Positions 56,393-64,000 of a DNA stretch of 64,000 nucleotides are shown piece after piece. Each line of letters begins with the position of its first letter. Within the stretch, counting starts at the first letter, position 1. The stretch lies in contig OX421499.1 of NCBI GenBank assembly GCA_949126835.1, positions 29,178,490 through 29,242,489 on the forward strand. Direction: 5' to 3'. Both the position numbers and the translations under genes were made by a program. This stretch comes from Anisus vortex (lineage: Eukaryota; Mollusca; Gastropoda; Planorbidae). The notes under the pieces are model-generated. The model saw only the letters and a program-made list of their open reading frames with translations. It was not told the origin of the DNA and made no database searches.

Positions 56393-58503
56393 ATGGCAGA
56401 TGAACAAATACAGTATCACATAGAAATTCAAGATGCCCAGGGCGTTGATGCCATGGATGGTGAAGTCATGGTTGTCTTGGACCTCAATGGTCAGGAGTTG
56501 CCTGATAGTGTCGCCCAGGCCATCATGGAACTTGCCCAGAACAGGAGGCGTGGTGATAATGGATCCAGTGCCAGTGTGAAGTTTTTCATGCAAGAGTCAG
56601 ACCAGCTGACCAGTTTGCCTGCTGATGCAGCGGTGGAGCACTTCAAGATTGAAGATATAGACATGTTTGATGCTCAAGATTTACAGCAGACAAAAGAAGA
56701 GACCAGAGATGTGCTACAGGACATAGAACTTGAGAAGGTCGATGTAGTGGATGCAGCCACACAGGAGACCAAGACAAGATACTTAGTTCATAACTTGAAA
56801 GGACAAAAGTGGGAACCGCTTACAAGCCCAGGAGATAAAAAAATGAAAAATTAGTGGAGAAACCTCTTCAGATTTTGAGTGAGATAGTCATTCCTAAAGT
56901 AGAAACTGGTGTACAGTGTGAGTTGATTCCTATTACAGGAAATCATTGTGATATACAGGGCAGCGCAAAACTGGAACAGATCAGAGCAGCTTCTAATAAA
57001 GTTGACATTATTGAGGGGTTAAAAGTTGAACCTCTATGGGCTGAAGATGGACGCCAAAGCTCTGAACAGACAGCAGTCCCAGAAGAAACAGCTAATATTC
57101 CTGTTCAAGAGAAAGTGTGCTCCAAGTGTGATTTCACCTGCGCAAATGATCTTGACCTCGGACGACATATGAAGAAAATTCACAAAGAGAAAAGGCCCTT
57201 TATGTGCTCTCTTTGTGAGTCCAGTTTTGAACTGGAGCTTAGCTTTCAAATCCACACATTAATCCATGTGGATGCTAAAAGACCTATAAGTAAGTGGAAG
57301 AAGAAAAAGAAAAAAAGCTTCTGCTGTCCTGAGTGCGCTTGCCCATTTGCCACTGCCAAGAAAGTAACCAAGCATGCTATTCTGAAGCACAATCTCAAAA
57401 ATCTCTATTACTGTGATGCATGTAGATTTGCAGGTGTATCAAAGACTGAACTGGCAGAGCACAACATGTCCCACGAGCACATAAAGAAAGTAAGTAAAAT
57501 ATCCACATGCCCTGTTTGCCAAGTTGTCACGCTCAAGATGACCGCCCACCTGACCAAGAAACATCCTGAGCATAGGCCACATGTTTGTCATATATGCAGT
57601 TTCCGAAGCAAGTCTGTAACAGGTTTGAAGTACCATATACAGACTCATGCAGAATCTAAAAACTTTATATGCACTATATGCAATAGAGCGTGCAAGTCCA
57701 AAATTGTACTCAATAGACACATTAAAAACCATGATCCTGAAAAGAGGTATAAATGCAATCTTTGTTCCTTCTCGACTAATGAAAGCTATGAACACAAACG
57801 TCACATTCAGCGTGTACATTCTAAGAAATCATACTTCTCCTGCAAGTATTGTAATTTGTCTTTCATGCAGTCCTGTGACCTGAAGCTGCATGCCATGTCG
57901 GAACATCAATCAAAAGATTCCTTCTTCTGTAGCTACTGTGAATTTTCTTGTGAAACCAGAGGAGAGTTTAAAGTGCATGTTCAAACGCATACAGGTAAAC
58001 ACAGATTCCTCTGTGAGACATGTGATTTCACCACACCCTTCAGAGCCCATCTTGAGAGGCATCGAAACACCCACACTGACATTCGTCCATACAAATGTCC
58101 TGTTTGCGGCTATGAGTGCAGGGAAGGTATCAATTTGAAAAAACATATGGTAACTCACAGTGATGACAAGCCTTTCTTGTGTTCCCTGTGCCCTTACACA
58201 TGCAAACTTAAGAATTTGTTAGACAGCCATATTCGTATAGTACATACAAGTATCAAACCATATTCCGGTTCTGCCTGTCCCTACCGAGCCAAAACATCTG
58301 GTAATCTGAAAAAGCACATGTGGATCCACCAACAGATAAAACCTCACCAGTGTGGATTTTGTACCTACACAGCCAGGGAGAAGAATAAGCTGTTGCGGCA
58401 CGAGAACACAAAACACAAAGAAGCCATCCATAGCCAAATGGGAAAAACAGAAGTGCAAGATACACAAGAGATTGTAGAAACTGTGATTCAGGTTAACATA
58501 TGA
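56393..58503 (+). CDS. C2H2 zinc-finger protein, about 15 fingers, split by a frameshift
   Basis: Probable nuclear DNA-binding factor; no orthologue assigned. Frame 1 (56393-56854) encodes 153 residues, an acidic N-terminus starting MADEQIQYHIEIQD. The second frame continues from about 56840 to 58503 and carries about 15 C2H2 fingers between 57115 and 58420, many with the CPYxC/CxFxC look of ZFP64/ZFAT-like proteins. No intron interrupts the coding part. The two frames meet at an A7 run (56839-56845); one extra A would join them, so an assembly error, a null allele or recoding are all possible. The second frame has no ATG near its start (the first codon after the overlap is GTG), which argues that both parts belong to one protein. 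The penultimate finger lacks its first Cys (YSGSACPY, Gly for Cys). Finger 5 is shortened (CPVCQVVTLKMTAHLTKKH). Confidence 0.8.
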
Positions 58504-59589
58504 AGCATACATTACAACCATTATAATTATAATGTAGACCTTTTTTGAGTAGAAAATATGTTAGGGTACAATTAATGACTCTAGTGTTATTCTGTAAATA
58601 ACATTGTTTTGCTTTACAATTGTTTGTATTTATGTATGTTTTTTCTACTTCTGATAAGCTCTGAAGCCTTGATTATTATTTTTGGTATAATATATAATAA
58701 CAGTATTTACTTTCTGTATGATGTAACTATTATTTCATCATGTAGAAAAATGTAAAGCAAAAACTAACTAACTATAATTTTTTCATGTTACTGTCAATGA
58801 CTGTCACACATGCCAAATTAATTAAAATGCTGGTATCTTTGAGTTTATTGTACTAATTGTTTATTTTTAGGTTTATATATCCTTGCATTCTAGGTACAGG
58901 TAATATAATACCATTTCAACATACTTGTTAACTCGAATGAGTCGGGTAATCATCTCTGGTCAATTAATGTTTTCTGACCTCCTATAGTCTATCTCAAAAC
59001 TTAAATTAGCTCATAGTACTCATACTTAACTGTACCCAATATGGATTTATAGTTATAGTCGGCTATTTGTTGTAGGTTAAAGTTAAATGTTGGTATAGAG
59101 TTGTAGTAGTATTTTATTTTTTACTTGTGAAGATCTATGCATCCTAAGTTTAACTGTGACTTGTTCCACTCTGTTTTGCTGTTAGTAACTGTTAGGTCTA
59201 AATGTTAAGTCATTAGTTATTTTCTAACCAGCTCCTGGCTAGTAGTCAAGTAGGTCTTGATTTAATGTTGGTAAGTGATCTTATCTTTGCAACTATCAGG
59301 GGTCATATTGTGTTGGGAAAGTTTGGGAAGACGGACCAATGCTTGGGAAAGTTTAGGAATTTGTGATTACTTAAATGGAAAATGCATTTTGAAAAAATAA
59401 TAATTTCAATATTTTAAAAATCAATAAGAACAGGTTCTTAATTCTTAACAGTTAATTTCTGAAACTCAAGGAGGCACTGAATATACACTACTAAAATTTA
59501 AATTTAGACTAACTACATAACCGTAAGACATTCACACATTTTTGTGGATTTTTTTATAGTTTGGAAAAATCACTGGGACACTGGAAGAG

Positions 59590-59875
59590 TGCTCAGTGCT
59601 ACTGCTAGTACATTTGGTTGTCGTACCAAAGGTCCTGGGTTCTATTCCTGGTGAAGGCTAGGATTTGTTCATGGATCTAGAGGGTGTCCCTGTATCTACC
59701 CAGCTCTGATGGATACTTGACTTTAGGATTAAAGTAAAGGTGACTGGGCATCGTGCTGGCCAGACAATCCTCTAGTCTAGTATGCCGTGGTTCATAGACT
59801 TGTGAAGCTGCTTCACAGGCTTTACGGATCAATTTTGTCTGACAAGATACACTACTTAATACTTTACTTGTGAAA
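59590..59875 (+). repeat. SINE-A copy with head
   Basis: Head with GGGTTCTATTCCTGGTGAAG (box B-like), body with CTACCCAGCTCTGATGGATAC, AGGATTAAAGTAAAGGTGAC, GCCGTGGTTCATAGAC and ATCAATTTTGTCTGACAAG, then ACTTTACTT. Confidence 0.8.
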
Positions 59876-60074
59876 TTCAATATAGAATAAAATGGAATTG
59901 TGTAAGAGAACTGGGCACATAAAGACTATTCATATATGCTAGAAAGTTATAAGGCAAGTCATATAATTCATATAGGCCCTATTCATGACCATGCTAATGC
60001 AGCAATACTGTGAAGCTAGGTAATTCCTCTGAGAATCATATAAATGCATATAAGTATAAGTAGCCTACTCTTTC

Positions 60075-60235
60075 TTCCCGGGTGGCATTCGGACATGGAA
60101 TGGGTTGCCTGAACAAACCAGGAAAACCAGTAACTTAACATTAGTAAAATATGCAACACTAGACTCGGACCACGGATGAGTGTGGGACGCAATAATCTTC
60201 TTTATAGAAAGAGCGTCTGTAATATTATATTAAGT
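60075..60235 (+). repeat. LINE 3'-tail repeat with terminal hairpin, copy 3
   Basis: The longest copy. The stretch at 60080-60125 reads as RTWNGLPEQTRK, similar to the end of LINE RT ORFs; then GGACCACGGATGAGTGTGGG, ACGCAATAATCTTCTTTATA and GAAAGAGCGTCTGTAA. The hairpin arms GACGC/GCGTC and TTCT/AGAA are present (one arm variant). Confidence 0.6.
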
Positions 60236-60469
60236 CAGTGTTAAATATTCGGTATGATAAATGTAACAATTAATTAAGGTATATATTATATATAGTTGAG
60301 TGGTGAAGGTCTGCTAAGCCTAAAATTGATCTTTAGTTTGCAACAGTCAAAAAGTGAGTGTGTGCATCATAGTTTCTTTCGCAACGCCAGCAATTTTAAG
60401 GAGCCTATAGGTATATTTACACAGAATAAGTACAAAAGTTAAGTTTACTAAGACCCCCACCAACTGGTA

Positions 60470-60690
60470 TTTTTAAAAATATTTTTTTCCTTAGTGTTTT
60501 GTTTAGGGCTAAATATGTACTAAATTCGCAAAAAAAATGGTAGCCAAAATATTTGTCACGCAAATGTTCAGCCCCTCCCCCCCCCCCCCCCCCTAGAATT
60601 TAGTAGGCCTAAATGTTTCTCAAGCGAAAGTTCAGCCCCCCCCTCCCCCCCCACCTGGAAAAAAATTCTGGCTTCGCCGTCCCTGCTAAC
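60470..60690. repeat. Dispersed repeat related to 6296-6460
   Basis: Shares AAATTCGCAAAAAAA, ATATTTGTCAC, GTTCAGCCCCTCC and TCTGGCTTCGCC with the copy in NEK11 copy 1. It contains two long C-runs and an internal partial duplication (CGCAAATGTTCAGCCCC and AGCGAAAGTTCAGCCCC). Confidence 0.5.
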
Positions 60691-62009
60691 AGTGAGGAAT
60701 CTTATACTTATAGCGCAATTTCGGACAATAAGCAGTGTTTTTTGTCTAGGTTATCTTATCTGATTAGTTAGGCCTATGTCTGATAAATCTAGAGTAGTTA
60801 AATCTAGAGTCTAGAGTAGGCCTACCAGTAGCTGTAAGAGTAATAAGGCCTTTTAGTAGATGCTCTCAGTATAAATCTCAGTCAGTGAAATTCGATAGAA
60901 AAATCTTAAAATTAAGAGTCCAGAATGTCTTTGAAACATATGTTACAAAAGATGGGAATATTGTACATTGTATGATAATCTTAAAAACAAATACGTTAAA
61001 AAACGAATGATACTGTGTCTGCCTAAGTGTTGTATCTGGTCATAGTCATAGACAGTAGGCAGAGGTGTGAGCTATTCAGTCGAAGTATCAATAGACAGTT
61101 TCCAAACCACAAATCACTTGCCTATATAAGTATATAATGATAAAAAAATTATCGCGGATTTCTAGATTTTCAGTACTTTTACTTTTAGGATAAGAATAAG
61201 ATATTTTTTTTAATTCATAAAAAATTATGTTGACTGTTATTTTTAACAAGCTACAGGAAGTACAACGAGGATATTAAAAGAAGACAATATTAAATTGGAA
61301 CATTCTTTGAAATATTAAAATTTTTAAAATATTGCACTTCCTGTTTCTACTGCCACACCATATGATAACCAAGTGCTTTTACTGTGACGATGCTTACTAT
61401 TGTATTACAATTACAGTATTAGTAGGCCTATTGGTTAAAAGCAATAGTCTATTGGTATTACCTACTAATCTATCATAATATAGACCTAGTAAAATAGTAC
61501 TACTAACTAGACTAGTACCTAGTAAGTACGAGCTTAACTTTATTAGTTACTTTACTTATAAATACTTATACTTATAGTAGACCCTAGTTAAAGTTAGGCC
61601 TTAACCTTAACTTAACTGAGCTTTTTTTTTAAACTAATTGAATTGTATTTTAATATTTATTATTTATATTATAAATATAAAATAATAATTATATTATATA
61701 CGATAATTCTTATAATTATAATATATATTATATAGTATAATATAGGAATATAGGCCTATAATTTTAACTAATACTAATACGCCGTAGCCTAAAATTAATT
61801 CAATTAGTTAGGGCCTACTAATTGGCGTAATACTCTAATTACTAATACTAATATACTAAGTAAAACGGTACTAATAATTCTTGTTAGGCTACTTTGTACT
61901 TAGCTACTTATAATATAAACTTTTAATTTTATAGTAATTAGTAACTAAATAGCCATGGGCCACATCATAGCATAGCCTTATAACTTATATTTATAAGGCT
62001 TTAATTATA

Positions 62010-62253
62010 ACTTGTTACAGTGCTTTTTTTGTAAAAGTGATGGATTGCCTTTAGAACTTTTAAAGCAGTTTCACATTTTATATTTTAATTCTTATTGCGC
62101 GCAATTTTAAAATAATTCAATTTTAACAAATTAATAATATAATAAATAAATAATAAACGTTAAAAGAAAAGTAATAATTTTGTCCCCACATTGAAAAAGG
62201 TGCTGGTACGCCGTACCGGTGCGTACCGTCACAAAAAAAGAACTGACTTGTTA
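62010..62253. mobile_element. hAT-type MITE, 228 bp, with 8-bp target-site duplication
   Basis: The element is 62018-62245. The left end CAGTGCTTTTTTTG and the right end, inverted, CAGTTCTTTTTTTG differ at one base. ACTTGTTA is duplicated exactly at 62010-62017 and 62246-62253. The end sequence puts it in the same family as 5906-6035. The interior near the right end has GGTACGCCGTACCGGTGCGT. Non-autonomous. Confidence 0.88.
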
Positions 62254-62443
62254 TAATAACTTTGATTTATATAAATAACTTTTATATCTTTACTTTCATT
62301 CAGTGATTCAGTCTCAACTTAGTAATAAAAGTAAAAGGTTTAAAATTAAAATGAACCAGAAATATTTTATTTAATTAATAGAAGGATAATTTTCTAAGTA
62401 TCATATATCAAATTAAAGGTCTTTCTGTTGTAAATGTAAATCA

Positions 62444-62610
62444 TAGGGCCGGCTGGTCCTGTGGTTAGTTCACCGGACTGTCAACAAAATGGCCCGGTTC
62501 TAACATCTCCGCCGACCAATCCCTGCCACCCTGCAGGAGTTTTGTGTCAAGTGAACGTAGACGTAATAATCTACTATCTAATTGGCCTATCTAGAAACTA
62601 GAAGGAACAA
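62444..62610 (+). repeat. SINE-B copy, 3'-truncated
   Basis: Head GGCCGGCTGGTCCTGTGGTT with a decayed box B (CCCGGTTCTAACATC), then CCAATCCCTGCCACCCTGCA and GGAGTTTTGTG. The distal GAAGCGCTATATAAAT part is missing. Confidence 0.75.
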
Positions 62611-62944
62611 TTGTAAACTTATAAGTTACCAAAAGTGTTCTGCATATTAATGTTCTTAAAAATTTAAATACTAGTAATTACTTGCAATGAAAACAATAGG
62701 CCTAGCACTATAGCCTAGGCCTACAAAACTTCTACATGAAATTAAAACCTAATGAAACTTCAGTCTTAAGACTAAGGCAGTCAAAGAATATGACATAGAA
62801 ATGTATGGTTTGATCAGTTGAATGGGACATACCAGAAAAGTGTTGCTAAGAAATGGAGTGCTCATAGTAGGCCTACTAGTAAATAGTTTGCCTTTTATTG
62901 GTTGTGTTATGCTGCTATAGTCAGGTATAGGCATAGGCCTATAA

Positions 62945-64000
62945 CGTAGAGTGTTGCAAGATGTCCTCCTTTTTAGCCCTGTGTCCTCCGTCCGGCAGGC
63001 AAAGCTCTCTCTTATTCTTTATCGCTCCCATTGGAGCATAAGGCAGCAACAAAGTTCCACCAGGCCTCCCTATCTTGGGCGAGCCATCGGATTTCATGCC
63101 ATGTTTTATTGGTGGTCTTTGCTTCCTCATCCATTGTCCTCCTCCACGTTCCCATGGGTCTTCCCCTTCGCCTTTTTCCTGGTGGTGTCCATTTCAATGC
63201 ACTACTTGGGAGCCTCTTTTTGTCCATGCAGAGGATGTGACCCAGCCATCTCTATCTTCTTTTGTGGTCTTCCCAGTTAATCTTTAGTATGCGACAGAGA
63301 CATCTTCCTTCAAACCCACTAAGGCGTCTTTCAATTTTGGTAATGGTCTTCCAGGTCTCTGCAGCATAGAGAAGGACTGAGCGTACATTTGACTTGTATA
63401 GTTTCAGTTTTGTTCTTAGTTGCAGAAAAGATGACTTCCTTATTTTTCCCAGTTTGTTGAAGGCCTGAGCTGCCATAGCTAGTCTGGTGGAGATTTCCGT
63501 GTTAATGCTTCCATTAGCTGAGATGTAACTGCCAAGGTATTTGAAGTTTTCAATCTCTTCTATTTCTACACCGTTGGCATTTGTCCTCTTAGAGCTCTTT
63601 GTCTTCAGTTTCATGATTTTTGTTTTACCTGAGTTGATCTTTAAACCCACACTTTTGGCTATTTGTTCTACTCTTGTTGTCTTCTCCTGGATATCTGGTT
63701 GAGAATGAGTTCTGAATGAGAGAGCAGAGCTATGTCATCAGCCAAATTGCAGTCTTCTATATAGGAAGTTAGTCCTCAGGGTTTGTCTGCAGTAGCTTTC
63801 CTCATGACCCAGTCCATTACTATTAAGAAGATAACAGGTGATATCATACATCCTTTTCGGACACCTGTTTTTACTTGAAACCATTCACTCTGTTGGTTTT
63901 CATGGCGTACACAGCACTGGTTACCAGTATAGATGTCTTTCAGGATGTTAATGACTTTGCCTGGGAATCCATATGATTCCAAAATTTTCCATAGCGTTGG
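62945..64000 (-). pseudogene. Second RTE-like LINE, 3' part, broken, continuing past the window end
   Basis: Minus strand. RT motif B region GVRKGCMISPVIF lies at 63776-63982 (Lys where the family has Gln). The catalytic motif C region falls at about 63720-63775, where the frame is lost. The connection/thumb-like part (NFKYLGSYIS, SVLLYAAETWKT) is at 63252-63650, and the C-terminus (GKRRRGRPMGTWRR, WLAQDREAWWNFVAALC) at 63012-63227. At least two frameshifts separate these pieces. The 3' end is near 62945. It differs clearly from the LINE at 2165-5315, so it belongs to another subfamily. Confidence 0.8.

Larger units (their letters stand above)
58504..62944. other. 3' region of the zinc-finger gene and repeat-rich intergenic DNA
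   Basis: No gene seen. After the presumed 3' UTR it holds a SINE-A (59590-59875), a LINE-tail repeat (60075-60235), a dispersed repeat with C-runs (60470-60690), AT-rich low-complexity DNA with TAGTA and AATATA themes (about 61380-61930), a hAT-type MITE (62010-62253) and a SINE-B (62444-62610). Confidence 0.6.

Noticed and set aside
57439..58521. Minus-strand and alternate-frame ORFs across the zinc-finger gene
   Set aside because: Shadows of the C2H2 coding sequence.

Overview
This is a eukaryotic, AT-rich, intron-rich window. I read it as a mollusc genome, most likely a gastropod. The evidence is compact metazoan exons with GT-AG introns, metazoan orthologues (NEK11-type kinases, DIS3), abundant tRNA-derived SINEs, RTE-like LINEs and small DNA-transposon relics. 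The species cannot be fixed from the sequence alone.

Layout, left to right. (1) 1-12483, plus strand: the 3' part of a NEK11-like Ser/Thr kinase gene (copy 1; its first exons lie left of the window). One intron carries a nearly full-length antisense RTE-like LINE (about 2165-5315), and others carry SINEs, a hAT-type MITE and a 47-bp minisatellite. (2) 12484-18642: AT-rich intergenic DNA with a short perfect-TIR element. (3) 18707-27893, plus: a complete second NEK11-like gene (copy 2, 467 codons) in tandem, with a degenerate piggyBac-like element in intron 1. (4) 29318-45183, minus: a complete DIS3/RRP44 exosome nuclease gene. I reconstruct 23 coding exons whose phases all fit, giving 958 codons, plus an upstream exon at 46161-46211. 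Its introns hold SINEs, minisatellites and TTAA-flanked relics. DIS3 converges on NEK11 copy 2, with poly(A) signals about 75 bp apart. (5) 46273-55851, plus: divergent from DIS3, a two-exon gene for an unrecognised 141-aa single-pass membrane protein. Its roughly 9.15-kb intron contains a decayed Ty3/gypsy-class LTR retrotransposon (about 48.7-52.7 kb or longer). (6) 56393-58503, plus: a C2H2 zinc-finger gene with about 15 fingers, split by a frameshift at an A7 run. (7) 58504-64000: repeat-rich intergenic DNA ending in a second, broken, antisense RTE-like LINE.

The most notable system is the LTR element. Its capsid looks like a SCAN domain, and its integrase lies upstream of the reverse-transcriptase remnant (order PR-INT-RT). 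This is the Gmr1-like arrangement, first described in deuterostomes. The protease active-site Asp is lost and the RT core is deleted.

The host genes do not form a pathway. The NEK11 pair is a local duplication of a cell-cycle/DNA-damage kinase. DIS3 is the catalytic exosome subunit. The membrane-protein gene shares a head-to-head promoter region with DIS3.
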